A stretch of DNA of 64,000 nt from assembly GCF_030286555.1 (NCBI RefSeq), contig NZ_JASVWF010000003.1:1-64000 (forward strand). The letters run 5' to 3'. This document shows positions 44,176 through 52,521 of this stretch, in pieces (the stretch's first letter is position 1; every line of letters begins with the position of its first letter). Origin of the DNA: Actinomycetospora termitidis (GTDB lineage Bacteria > Actinomycetota > Actinomycetes > Mycobacteriales > Pseudonocardiaceae). Under the pieces are notes generated by a model that did not search any database, was not told the origin of the DNA, and saw only the letters and a list, made by a program, of their open reading frames with translations. Position numbers and translations under genes: made by a program.

Positions 44176-44376
44176 TCAGGCCGGCTTCGAGGACTTCTCC
44201 CACAGCTCGCCGCCGGTGAGCACGTAGACGAACGGCACGACCGGGACGAGCGCGAGGACGCCCCACACGATCTTCGCGGTGCCGCTGAGTTCGGGCCGCA
44301 CGATCAGGTTCAGCCACACCAGGATCACCGCGATCGGGTGCAGGAAGCAGACGAGCAGTTCGGCGATCTTCTTCAT
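44176..44376 (-). CDS. Small two-segment membrane protein
   Basis: A 66-residue protein with two hydrophobic segments: ELLVCFLHPIAVILVWLNLI and KIVWGVLALVPVVPFVYVLT, ending GGELWEKSSKPA. ATG at 44376 begins MKKIAELL; an upstream start at 44430 adds a proline-rich N-terminus without support. Resembles short membrane proteins with a PLDc-N-like W-x5-P motif. Function unknown; it lies between vapBC and the branching enzyme gene. Confidence 0.6.
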   Translation of the reverse strand: MKKIAELLVCFLHPIAVILVWLNLIVRPELSGTAKIVWGVLALVPVVPFVYVLTGGELWEKSSKPA

Positions 44377-44501
44377 CTCGGGGGCCTTCCGCCGCAGGTC
44401 GCCCGACGGTAGCGAGATCGGGGGATCCACTCCAGCTCCCGACCTCCTGGGAGAGATCGACTACCCGGCGGTAACCTGCCCGGACCACCACGAGGAGGGC
44501 G

Positions 44502-46016
44502 ATGAGCCGGTCGGAGGGCACGTTCTGCCTGGTCCTGCACTCCCACCTGCCCTGGCTGGCCCGGCACGGTTCCTGGCCGGTCGGCGAGGACTGGCTCTAC
44601 CAGGCGTGGGCGCACTCCTACCTGCCCGTCGTCGACGTGCTGCACCGCCTCGCCGACCGGGGCCACCGCAACGTCCTGACCCTCGGCGTCACGCCGGTGC
44701 TCGCGGCGCAGCTCGACCACCCGTACACGCTGCGCGCGATGCACTCCTGGCTCGCCGACTGGCAGCTGCGGGCGCACACGACGCACGCGCGCCTGCCGGA
44801 GGTGGCCACCCGCGAGCACCGGGCGGCCGCGCAGGCCCTGGACACCTTCGAGCGGACCTGGCGCCACGGTGGGTCGCCGGTGTTCCGGGGCCTCGCCGAC
44901 GCGGGCGTCGTCGAACTCCTCGGCGGCCCCCTGACGCACCCGTTCGGCCCGCTGCTCCCCGGGCGGGTCCGGCGCTTCCTGCTCGACGGCGGGTTGCGCG
45001 ACACCGCGCGCCGGCTCGGCGCCCGACCGGAGGGCATCTGGGCGCCGGAGTGCGGCTACGCGCCCGGGATGGAGCGCGAGTACGCCGCGTCCGGGGTGGC
45101 GCGGTTCCTGGTCGACGGCCCCGCCCTGCACGGTGACACCGCCGCGGCGCACCCGGTCGACGGGTCGGACGTCGTCGCGTTCGGCCGCGACCTGGAGGTC
45201 ACCTACCGGGTGTGGTCCCCGCGCGCCGGCTACCCCGGCGGCCCGGACTACCGCGACTTCCACACCTTCGACCACGCCTCGGGTTTCAAGCCGTTCCGCG
45301 TCACCGGGAAGCGGGTCGCCCAGAAGGCGCCGTACGACCCGGACCGGGCCGCGGCCGCCGTCGCGAAGGACGCGGCCGACTTCGTGGAGACGGTCGTCGC
45401 CCGCCTGCGGCAGGTGCGGCAACGCCGCGGACGGCCCGGGCTCGTCGTCGCCGCCTACGACACCGAGCTCTACGGCCACTGGTGGCACGAGGGGCCGGCG
45501 TTCCTGGAGGCCGTGCTGACCGCGCTGCCCGAGGCCGGGGTGCACGTGACGACGCTGCGGGGTGCGGTCGAGGCCGGGCACGTCGAGGAGCCGGTGGTGC
45601 TCCCGCCGTCGTCGTGGGGGTCGGGCAAGGACTGGCGGGTCTGGGACGGAGCGGCGGTGGCCGACATGGTCGCCGACAACACCGACGTCGCCACCCGCCT
45701 GCTCGCGGCCGTCGACGGCGTGTCCCGCCCGACCGGCCGCGACGCGACGCTCGACACCCTCGCCGTGCAGGCCGCGCTGGCGCTCTGCAGCGACTGGGCG
45801 TTCATGGTCACGAAGGACTCGGCCGCCCACTACGCGCGCCGTCGCGCCGCGGAGCACCGTGACCGGGTGCGCGAGCTGACCGACCTGCTGCCCGCGGGCC
45901 GGCACGCCGACGCCGCCCGGCGGGCGGCGGACTTCGCCGTGCAGGACGACCTGTTCGGCCACCTGGACGCGCGCCACCTGGTGCACGCCCGCTCCCGAGC
46001 GCTGGCGCACGCATGA
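44502..46016 (+). CDS. GH57 1,4-alpha-glucan branching enzyme (Rv3031-like)
   Basis: A 504-residue GH57 enzyme: FCLVLHSHLPWLARHGSWPV GEDWLYQAWAHSYLP at the start, nucleophile Glu in IWAPECGYAPGMEREYAASG (E183), and acid/base Asp in VAAYDTELYGHWWHEGPAFL (D320), plus the C-terminal helical domain ending RAAEHRDRVRELTDLLPAG. It introduces alpha-1,6 branches; its mycobacterial counterpart Rv3031 serves methylglucose lipopolysaccharide synthesis. ATGA overlap with the next gene. A TACCCGGCGGTAA site at about 44462-44474 resembles those upstream of etfB. Confidence 0.9.
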   Translation: MSRSEGTFCLVLHSHLPWLARHGSWPVGEDWLYQAWAHSYLPVVDVLHRLADRGHRNVLTLGVTPVLAAQLDHPYTLRAMHSWLADWQLRAHTTHARLPEVATREHRAAAQALDTFERTWRHGGSPVFRGLADAGVVELLGGPLTHPFGPLLPGRVRRFLLDGGLRDTARRLGARPEGIWAPECGYAPGMEREYAASGVARFLVDGPALHGDTAAAHPVDGSDVVAFGRDLEVTYRVWSPRAGYPGGPDYRDFHTFDHASGFKPFRVTGKRVAQKAPYDPDRAAAAVAKDAADFVETVVARLRQVRQRRGRPGLVVAAYDTELYGHWWHEGPAFLEAVLTALPEAGVHVTTLRGAVEAGHVEEPVVLPPSSWGSGKDWRVWDGAAVADMVADNTDVATRLLAAVDGVSRPTGRDATLDTLAVQAALALCSDWAFMVTKDSAAHYARRRAAEHRDRVRELTDLLPAGRHADAARRAADFAVQDDLFGHLDARHLVHARSRALAHA

Positions 46017-47242
46017 AGGTGCTGCTGGTCTCCTGGGAGTACCCGCCGGTCGTCGTCGGGGGGCTCGGTCGGCACGTCGGCGCGCTCGCGACGCACCTCG
46101 CGGCGCAGGGCCACGACGTCGTCGTCCTGACCCGTCAGCCCACCGGCACGGACGCCTCGACCCACCCGACCACGGACACGGTCGTCGACGGCGTCCGGGT
46201 GCTGCGGGTCGCCGAGGACCCGCCGCACCTGGAGTTCGTCCGGGACCTCGTCGCGTGGACCCTCGCGATGAATCATGCCCTGGTACGCGCGGCCACGAGG
46301 CTGCTGCGCGACTGGCACCCCGAGGTGGTCCACGCCCACGACTGGCTCGTCGCCCCCGCCGCGATCACCCTGCGCGAGCTCGCCGACGCCCCGCTCGTCG
46401 CGACGATCCACGCCACCGAGGCCGGCCGGCACGGCGGCTGGCTCTCGCAGACGCTGAACCAGCAGGTGCACTCCGCGGAGTGGTGGCTCACGAACGCCGC
46501 GGACGCCGTCATCACGTGCTCGCAGGCGATGCGGACCGAGGTCGCGGACCTGTTCGAGATCGACCCGGCCGGGATCACCGTGCTGCACAACGGAATCGAC
46601 GCGCGCGGCTGGTCCGGGGTCACGGCGCCCGCCGCGGGAGCGCCGACGCTGGTCACGTTCGGTCGGCTGGAGTGGGAGAAGGGCATCCAGGACGTCATCG
46701 CGGCGCTCCCCGCGATCCGGCGGGCGCACCCCGGCACGAGGCTGATGATCGCCGGGTCCGGCTCGCACGCGGGGTGGCTCGCGGCGCGGGCGCGCGAGGC
46801 CCGGGTGCGGCGGGCCGTCGTCATGCTGGGCCACGTCGACGACGCGTCGCTCACCCGGCTCCTGGGCTCGGCGTCCGCGGTCGTCCTGCCGTCTCGCTAC
46901 GAGCCCTTCGGCATCGTCGCGCTGGAGGCCGCGGCGGCGGGCGCGCCCCTCGTGGCGTCGCGGGCCGGCGGGCTCGGCGAGGTCGTCCTCGACGGGGTCA
47001 CCGGGCTCTCATTCGACCCGGGCGACGTCGCCGGCTGCGCGACGGCCGTGATCGCCGCCCTCGACGACCCCGCTGCGTCCCGACGGCGGGCCGACGCGGC
47101 CCGCGAGCGCCTGGACACGGACTTCGCCTGGCCGACGATCGCCGCGGACACGGTCGCGCTCTACCGCGCCACCCGCCGTCGCGAATACGTCGAGTTGGGC
47201 CGCCCGAAGATCCCGGGCGGCAACGTGTTCGGGCGGACCTGA
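46013..47242 (+). CDS. GT4 alpha-1,4-glucosyltransferase (Rv3032-like)
   Basis: A 409-residue GT-B transferase of family GT4: MKVLLVSWEYPPVVVGGLGR HVGALATHLAAQGHDVVVLT, WHPEVVHAHDWLVAPAAITL, ITVLHNGIDARGWSG, FGRLEWEKGIQDVIAALPAI and the sugar-nucleotide site SRYEPFGIVALEAAAAGAPL VASRAGGLGEVV. Mycobacterial Rv3032 elongates the glucan of methylglucose lipopolysaccharide. ATG at 46013 overlaps the branching enzyme stop. Confidence 0.9.
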   Translation: MKVLLVSWEYPPVVVGGLGRHVGALATHLAAQGHDVVVLTRQPTGTDASTHPTTDTVVDGVRVLRVAEDPPHLEFVRDLVAWTLAMNHALVRAATRLLRDWHPEVVHAHDWLVAPAAITLRELADAPLVATIHATEAGRHGGWLSQTLNQQVHSAEWWLTNAADAVITCSQAMRTEVADLFEIDPAGITVLHNGIDARGWSGVTAPAAGAPTLVTFGRLEWEKGIQDVIAALPAIRRAHPGTRLMIAGSGSHAGWLAARAREARVRRAVVMLGHVDDASLTRLLGSASAVVLPSRYEPFGIVALEAAAAGAPLVASRAGGLGEVVLDGVTGLSFDPGDVAGCATAVIAALDDPAASRRRADAARERLDTDFAWPTIAADTVALYRATRRREYVELGRPKIPGGNVFGRT

Positions 47243-47246
47243 GCGG

Positions 47247-47305
47247 ACGAGAGGACCCTCATGGGGCTGCGACCGCGTGGCCCGGCCCCATGAGGGTCCT
47301 CTCGT
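47247..47305. terminator. Bidirectional 20-bp hairpin terminator
   Basis: ACGAGAGGACCCTCATGGGG (47247-47266) pairs perfectly with CCCCATGAGGGTCCTCTCGT (47286-47305). It lies five bases after the GT4 stop and overlaps the stop codon of the convergent acyltransferase gene, so it can end transcription from both sides. Confidence 0.9.
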
Positions 47306-48018
47306 CACTCCTGGGCCGCCTCCGCGGCGGCCCGCGCGGTCTTGCGCGCGATGTCGGCGAGGGCGGCCCGCTCGGCGGCCGCGGCTTCGTAGTCGGCGAC
47401 CCGGTCGCGGACGACCCGCGCAGGCGCCCCGACGGCCACCGCGTAGTCCGGGACGATCCCCTTCACCACGGCGTGCGCGCCCAGCACGCAGCCCTTCCCG
47501 ACCGTCGCCCCGCGCAGCACTGACACCTTCGTCCCGATCCACGTCTCCGGGCCGATGCGCACCGGGGACTTGACGATGCCCTGGTCCTTGATCGGGACGT
47601 GGATGTCCTCGTAGCGGTGGTCGAAGTCGGTGACGTAGATCCAGTCGGCGAGCAGGGTGGAGTCGCCGAACTCGACGTCGAGATAGCAGTTGATCGTGTT
47701 GTCGGCGCCGAACACGGCCTTGTCGCCGATGCGCAGCGACCCCTCGTGGCACCGGACCTTCGTCCGGTCGCCGATGTGGGTGAACCGCCCGATCTCGAGC
47801 CGGCCCAGCCCCGGCCGGCACTCCAGCGCGACGTCCTTGCCGAGGAACACCATGCCGCGCAGCACGATGTGCGGCTGGCGGACGCGCACCTTCAGGATCC
47901 GCCAGTAACGGACCAGGTACCAGGGGGTCCAGGCCCGGTGGCGCACGATCCAACGCAGCGTCGCCAGGGAGACGAGGCGCGCCTGTTCCGGGTCGTCCCG
48001 GGTCGCCCAACTGCCCAC
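47305..48018 (-). CDS. Hexapeptide-repeat acyltransferase (Rv3034c-like)
   Basis: A 237-residue left-handed beta-helix acyltransferase. Hexapeptide repeats run through CRPGLGRLEIGRFTHIGDRT, VRCHEGSLRIGDKAVFGADN, IGPETWIGTKVSVLRGATVG and KGCVLGAHAVVKGIVPDYAV, closing with VGAPARVVRDR. The matching mycobacterial gene (Rv3034c) is in the methylglucose lipopolysaccharide region and is considered an acyl/acetyl transferase. GTG at 48018. Divergent from ribokinase. Confidence 0.85.
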   Translation of the reverse strand: MGSWATRDDPEQARLVSLATLRWIVRHRAWTPWYLVRYWRILKVRVRQPHIVLRGMVFLGKDVALECRPGLGRLEIGRFTHIGDRTKVRCHEGSLRIGDKAVFGADNTINCYLDVEFGDSTLLADWIYVTDFDHRYEDIHVPIKDQGIVKSPVRIGPETWIGTKVSVLRGATVGKGCVLGAHAVVKGIVPDYAVAVGAPARVVRDRVADYEAAAAERAALADIARKTARAAAEAAQE

Positions 48019-48047
48019 CGGCCGAGGGTACTGGGGAGGATGTGGCG

Positions 48048-48905
48048 GTGACCTCGGTGACCGTCGTCGGCAGCGTGAACCTGGATCTCGTCGCCCGTGT
48101 GGCCCGCCTGCCCTCCCCCGGCGAGACGTTGACGGCCCACGGCGTCACGCGCCACCCCGGCGGGAAGGGCGCCAACCAGGCGCTCGCGTGCGCGCGGCTC
48201 GGCGCGACGGTGCGGCTGGTCGGAGCGGTGGGCGCCGACCCACTGGCGGACGAGGCCCTGGCGCTGCTGCGCGCCGAGGGCGTCGAGCTCTCGGCGGTGA
48301 CGGCGGTCGACGCCCCGACCGGCACCGCGATGATCCAGGTCGACGACGACGGCGAGACCACGATCGTCATCGACACCGGCGCGAACGGCCTCGTGTCGTT
48401 CTCCGACAGCTGGGGCACGGACGTCGTCATGACCGTCCTCGAGGTCCCCGACGACGCCGTCGCCGCCGCGATGGCCGCGCCCGGCTTCACCGTCCTCAAC
48501 GCGGCCCCGGCGAGGGAGGTCCCGGCGGAGGTGCTGAGGACCGTCGACCTGCTCTCGGTCAACGACGACGAGCACGCCATCCTCGGCCGCACCGCCGACC
48601 TCGACGCACTCCCCGCCGTCGCCGTCACCCACGGGTCGGCGGGAGCGACGCTGTACCGCCGGGGCCGTGCGACCGCCTCGGCCGAACCACCGCCGGTCGA
48701 CGCCGTCGACGGCACCGCAGCAGGGGACGCCTTCACCGCCGCGCTCGCGCTGTCGTTGGCCGAGGGCGGCCCCGACGACGCCGCCCTGCGCCGGGCCTGC
48801 CTCGCGGGCGCCCTCACCACCACCCGGGCCGGTGCCCAACCCGCACTGCCCACGCTCGACGAGATCCGCGACTACATCCTGGAGAACCCTGCATGGCTCC
48901 GCTGA
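48048..48905 (+). CDS. rbsK: PfkB-family carbohydrate kinase, probable ribokinase
   Basis: A 285-residue PfkB kinase: VVGSVNLDLVARVARLPSPG and TRHPGGKGANQALACARLGA form signature 1, and VDGTAAGDAFTAALALSLAE signature 2 with the catalytic Asp. The N-x-D and GGKGAN motifs favour ribose. Usually 295-310 residues, so slightly short in the middle (before LSVNDDEHAILGRT). GTG at 48048 chosen over 48042 for better spacing to GGGGAGGA. The next gene, nucleoside hydrolase, yields ribose and overlaps by 13 bases: a salvage pair. Confidence 0.85.
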   Translation: MTSVTVVGSVNLDLVARVARLPSPGETLTAHGVTRHPGGKGANQALACARLGATVRLVGAVGADPLADEALALLRAEGVELSAVTAVDAPTGTAMIQVDDDGETTIVIDTGANGLVSFSDSWGTDVVMTVLEVPDDAVAAAMAAPGFTVLNAAPAREVPAEVLRTVDLLSVNDDEHAILGRTADLDALPAVAVTHGSAGATLYRRGRATASAEPPPVDAVDGTAAGDAFTAALALSLAEGGPDDAALRRACLAGALTTTRAGAQPALPTLDEIRDYILENPAWLR

Positions 48906-49831
48906 TCATCGACACCGACCCCGGCGTCGACGACGCGTTCGCCCTCGCCGTCGCGGCCCGGGCCCCGGAGGTCGACCTGCTGGCCGTCACGACCGTGCAC
49001 GGCAACGTCGGGGTCGAGCAGACCACCGAGAACGCACGCCGTCTGCTCGGCACGTTCGGGCGGCCGGACGTACCCGTCGGCCGCGGCGCGGACCGGCCGC
49101 TGGTGCACCTGCTCGACCGTCGCGCCGACGACGTCCACGGCGACGACGGGCTGGGCGGGAAGTCGCTCGACTTCGGCCCGCCGGTGGAGGAGTCGCCGCG
49201 GCGGGCCGTCGAGCTGATGATCTCGGTGCTGGAGGCCGCGACCGAGCCGGTGACGATCGCCGCCATCGGGCCGTACACGAACGTCGCGACGCTCCTGTCC
49301 GCCCGGCCCGACCTGGAGTCGAGGATCGGCCGGTTCGTGCTGATGGGCGGGTCGATCGCCTACGGCGGGAACGTCACCGCGGCCGCCGAGTTCAACGTGT
49401 GGGGCGACCCCGAGGCAGCACGACGGGTCCTGGCGGGCTCACGGGTCCCGACGACGCTCGTCCCCCTCGACCTGACGATGCGGGTCACCCTCTCCGACGC
49501 CTGGCTGGACGACCTCGCGCAGGCCTCGCCGCTCGGCGCCGCGCTGTCGTCCACCCGGGACGCCTACCTCGCGGTGTACGCGGCCCGCTTCGGCACGCCG
49601 GCGATCCCGGTGCACGACGCGGTCGCGGTCCTCGAGGCGATCGTCCCGGGAACGGTGCGGACGATGCCGATGCCGGTGGACGTCGACACCTCGTCCGGTC
49701 CCGGCCGCGGCGCGACGATCGGCGACATGCGCGGGTCGGAGGCCGTGGAGCTGGGTCGACCGGTCGACGTGGCGCTGGACGCGGACGCGACCTTCATCCG
49801 GGCGGAGCTGCGCCGGCGGCTGACCGCCTGA
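48893..49831 (+). CDS. Nucleoside hydrolase (IunH/RihA family)
   Basis: A 312-residue nucleoside hydrolase: PLIIDTDPGVDDAFALAVAA carries the calcium-binding DTDPGVDDA motif, VTTVHGNVGVEQTTENARRL, VTIAAIGPYTNVATLLSARP, VLMGGSIAYGGNVTAAAEFN and PAIPVHDAVAVLEAIVPG with the late Asp. It splits ribonucleosides into base and ribose, which ribokinase then phosphorylates. ATG at 48893 lies inside the end of rbsK. Confidence 0.92.
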   Translation: MAPLIIDTDPGVDDAFALAVAARAPEVDLLAVTTVHGNVGVEQTTENARRLLGTFGRPDVPVGRGADRPLVHLLDRRADDVHGDDGLGGKSLDFGPPVEESPRRAVELMISVLEAATEPVTIAAIGPYTNVATLLSARPDLESRIGRFVLMGGSIAYGGNVTAAAEFNVWGDPEAARRVLAGSRVPTTLVPLDLTMRVTLSDAWLDDLAQASPLGAALSSTRDAYLAVYAARFGTPAIPVHDAVAVLEAIVPGTVRTMPMPVDVDTSSGPGRGATIGDMRGSEAVELGRPVDVALDADATFIRAELRRRLTA

Positions 49832-49834
49832 CGG

Positions 49835-50398
49835 TCACTGTTCCCCGGTGCTCACGTCGTAGTAGCCGACGACGCCCGTGCAGCCGTGGCGGGCGAACTC
49901 GGCGTCCTCGTCCAGCCCGGCCGGGTCGAGCGCGGCCACGGCCCGCAGGTCCCGGTCGACGAGGGTGTCGAGGGCCCGCCACCGGGCGGTGGGCTCCTCC
50001 TCGTCACCGGCGTCGAGGGCCCGCCGCACCAGGGCCGCCTGCTCGGCCACCCCCGTCGTCGGGAACGCGCGGGCGGCCAGGTCGGCGGCCCAGAGGACGT
50101 CCTCGACGTGGTAGCCGACCCAGCGGCGGCGCCGCGCGATCGGCCCGAGGGTCGGCCACCGCTTGCGGGCGGCCTGCCGCGAGTGCCCGGTGACCGTCGC
50201 CAGGTCGGCCAGGCTCGCCCCGAGCCACGCCGCGGTCTCGGCGGCGGCGACGGTCCGGGCGGCGGCCCGCGCCCGCACCGCCGCCTCGTCCTCCAGCGCC
50301 GCGTGGACCGCCGCGAGGGCCTCGTGCCGGCGGCGCTGCTCGTTCCCGCGGTCATCCGGCTTCGGACCGGGGTCGGCGACTGACAACTCCTGGTTCAC
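49835..50398 (-). CDS. Hypothetical protein with an HTH-like segment
   Basis: A 187-residue protein. Residues about 53-82 read AAETAAWLGASLADLATVTG HSRQAARKRWP, a plausible helix-turn-helix, followed by W-rich and helical parts. Arg/Ala/Glu-rich N-terminal coil. GTG start at 50398 lies inside an inverted repeat (50394-50421). Likely a DNA-binding protein of an actinobacterial family; target unknown. It is convergent with the nucleoside hydrolase gene and last in the minus-strand run from echA. Confidence 0.6.
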   Translation of the reverse strand: MNQELSVADPGPKPDDRGNEQRRRHEALAAVHAALEDEAAVRARAAARTVAAAETAAWLGASLADLATVTGHSRQAARKRWPTLGPIARRRRWVGYHVEDVLWAADLAARAFPTTGVAEQAALVRRALDAGDEEEPTARWRALDTLVDRDLRAVAALDPAGLDEDAEFARHGCTGVVGYYDVSTGEQ

Positions 50399-50421
50399 AG
50401 CACGGAGCCTAGCGCTGTGAA
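50394..50421. promoter_or_regulatory. Inverted repeat over the start of the HTH-like gene
   Basis: TTCACAGC (50394-50401) and GCTGTGAA (50414-50421) are perfect complements 12 bases apart and include the GTG start (50398) and the stop region of the upstream methyltransferase gene. Could be an autoregulatory operator for the HTH-like protein, or a small hairpin sequestering its start codon. Confidence 0.4.
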
Positions 50422-51575
50422 CCTGACGTTGTCACGGCTTCGCACACGGAGGCGTGCGCGCCCCGTCCCACCCGGGCGAGCACGACGGTCGCCGCGTGCG
50501 GCCCGGCCAGCTTGAGCCTCGGCCGGAGGCGGTCCGGGTCGACGTCGAGCCCGCGCACCAGGATCTCGACCCGCCCCACCTCCCGACGGCGCAGCGTCTG
50601 CCGGAGGGCCTTCTCGCTGTAGGGCCCGTGCTCCAGCACGCGGAACGCCCTCGTTCCCGACGGCGGGTGCGGTCCGGTCAGGTAGGCCAGGTGCGGGTCG
50701 AGCTGGGCGAGGCCGTGCCGGGCGGCGTAGTGGCGCACCAGTCCGGCGCGGACGACCGCGCCGTCGGGGTCGACCAGCCACTGATCGACGTCGGTCACGG
50801 GGCAGGTGTCGTCGTCGAGATCGGTGACCTCGTAGCCGGGGCCGGCCGAGAGCAGCACCGTCGCCCGCCGGCGCGGGCCGTCGTCGGGAACCAGCCCGGC
50901 CGACCACAGCGCCGCCTCCCGCACGCGACCGTCCAGCGACACCAGCTCGACCTCCCGCGCCCACGGCACGAGGGTGAAGTCCAGGCCGGGGGCGGTCGAC
51001 ACGACGAGGTCCGGGCCCGGCAACGAGCCCAGCGGCGGGGTCATCTCCTCGGGGCGCCGGACGCGGCGTCCCGAGGACGTCCGCCGCGCCGGGTCGGCCA
51101 CGACCACCGAGTCCCGGGTCACGGGTGCGAGAGCGTCCGCCCGCACGAGCCACGCGGCCGGCACGTTCGCGCGCGCCATCGCCAGGCGCACCGGGTCGAG
51201 ATCGGAGCCCACCACGCGGTCCAGCACCCCCGACAGCGCGGCGACCTCGACGCCCACCGAGCACGTCACGTCGTGCACCACGCGGCCGTCGGCGACCGCC
51301 GCGAGCCGCCGCGCCCGGTGGTCGGCCACGGGCACGGCGGTCGCCTGCTCGAGCGCGTCGGAGGTCCAGAACCAGCCGTCCGGGAACCGGTCGAGAGCGC
51401 GTCCCCGGAGCAGTGCCGTCTCCAGCAGCGAGGCGGCGTGCTCGTCGCCGATCAGTCGCCGGGCCGTGGCGACGTCGCGGAGCGGGTCCCCGGTGGGGAC
51501 GAAGGACGCCAGCGCCGCGCGCCCCGCACCCGACGTCAGGAACCCGACGTCGGGGACGGAGAACGCGAACGGCAC
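50409..51575 (-). CDS. THUMP-like/SAM methyltransferase-fold protein (Rv3037c-like)
   Basis: A 388-residue protein: FLTSGAGRAALASFVPTGDP and RLIGDEHAASLLETALLRGR, then the Rossmann part HDVTCSVGVEVAALSGVLDR VVGSDLDPVRLAMARANV, VVVADPARRTSSGRRVRRPE (DPxR motif) and a C-terminal THUMP-like region GTRAFRVLEHGPYSEKALRQ TLRRREVGRVEILVRGLD. Corresponds to Rv3037c, a conserved mycobacterial methyltransferase of unknown target, probably RNA. GTG at 51575 follows the next gene's stop by one base. Confidence 0.78.
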   Translation of the reverse strand: MPFAFSVPDVGFLTSGAGRAALASFVPTGDPLRDVATARRLIGDEHAASLLETALLRGRALDRFPDGWFWTSDALEQATAVPVADHRARRLAAVADGRVVHDVTCSVGVEVAALSGVLDRVVGSDLDPVRLAMARANVPAAWLVRADALAPVTRDSVVVADPARRTSSGRRVRRPEEMTPPLGSLPGPDLVVSTAPGLDFTLVPWAREVELVSLDGRVREAALWSAGLVPDDGPRRRATVLLSAGPGYEVTDLDDDTCPVTDVDQWLVDPDGAVVRAGLVRHYAARHGLAQLDPHLAYLTGPHPPSGTRAFRVLEHGPYSEKALRQTLRRREVGRVEILVRGLDVDPDRLRPRLKLAGPHAATVVLARVGRGAHASVCEAVTTSGSQR

Positions 51576-51576
51576 G

Positions 51577-52521
51577 TCAGAGGGAGACGGGCGGCGCCGG
51601 CTTCACCCCGGTGACCAGGGCGTTGTAGAACAGCCCGCGCGGGACGACCCGCGAGAGCACGTGCTCGTCGAGCCACGAGAGCCGCTGCCAGGACCGGTAG
51701 GCGAACATCGCCCAGGGGAACCCGAGCTTCTCCGGCGGGACGGCCGCCTCGAAGGTCCGCACCGGCCAGCCGAACAGCGCCGCGGCGAACTCCTCGGTCA
51801 CGCACCGCACGTCGACCGCACCGGCCGCGAGCGCGAACCGCTCCAGACGCTCCGGGGAGAACGTGTGCTGGTCGACGACCGCCTCCAGCGCCGCCGCCCG
51901 CGACGACTCGTCCAGCTCCGCCTGCGGCCGCCGCCAGCCCTGCAGCGGGCCCAGCTTCGTCAGGGTGGTCGTGGCCCACCAGGTCGCCTGACCGAGCTTG
52001 CGGGCGTACAGGTCGCCGATCGTGGTCGGCTCCCCCGCGAACACGAACCGCCCGCCCGGCCTGAGCACGCGGAGGATCTCGCGGAAGGCCCGGTCGAGGT
52101 CCGGGATGTGGTGCAGGACGGCGTGCCCGACGACGAGGTCGACGGAGTCGTCCGGCATCGGGATCGTCTCCGCGTCGGCGACCTTGCCGTCGACGTCCAG
52201 CCCGAGGCCCTGCGCGTTCCGCACGGCCACCTCGACCATGCCCGGGGACAGGTCGGTGACGGTGCCCTTCGTCGCGATCCCGCCCTGCATGAGGTTGAGC
52301 AGGAAGAAGCCGGTGCCGGAGCCGATCTCGAGGGCGTGCTCGAACGGGCCGGCATCACCCGCGACGGCCCGGAAGCGGCCCACCGCGAACGAGATGCAGC
52401 GCTCGTCGTACGAGATCGACCACTTCTCGTCGTACGTGCCCGCCTCCCAGTCGTGGTACAGGACGTTGGCAAGCTTGGGGTCGTCGAAGGCCGCGTCCAC
52501 CTCGGCCTGGGTGGGCGCCAT
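51577..52521 (-). CDS. Class I SAM-dependent methyltransferase (Rv3038c-like)
   Basis: A 314-residue methyltransferase: FDDPKLANVLYHDWEAGTYD EKWSISYDERC, motif I HALEIGSGTGFFLLNLMQGG, GTVTDLSPGMVEVAVRNAQG, VGHAVLHHIPDLDRAFREIL RVLRPGG and a long C-terminal part WAMFAYRSWQRLSWLDEHVL. It resembles UbiE-type small-molecule methyltransferases. ATG at 52521 overlaps the echA stop by one base (TGATG). Same order as Rv3038c-Rv3039c. Confidence 0.85.
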   Translation of the reverse strand: MAPTQAEVDAAFDDPKLANVLYHDWEAGTYDEKWSISYDERCISFAVGRFRAVAGDAGPFEHALEIGSGTGFFLLNLMQGGIATKGTVTDLSPGMVEVAVRNAQGLGLDVDGKVADAETIPMPDDSVDLVVGHAVLHHIPDLDRAFREILRVLRPGGRFVFAGEPTTIGDLYARKLGQATWWATTTLTKLGPLQGWRRPQAELDESSRAAALEAVVDQHTFSPERLERFALAAGAVDVRCVTEEFAAALFGWPVRTFEAAVPPEKLGFPWAMFAYRSWQRLSWLDEHVLSRVVPRGLFYNALVTGVKPAPPVSL

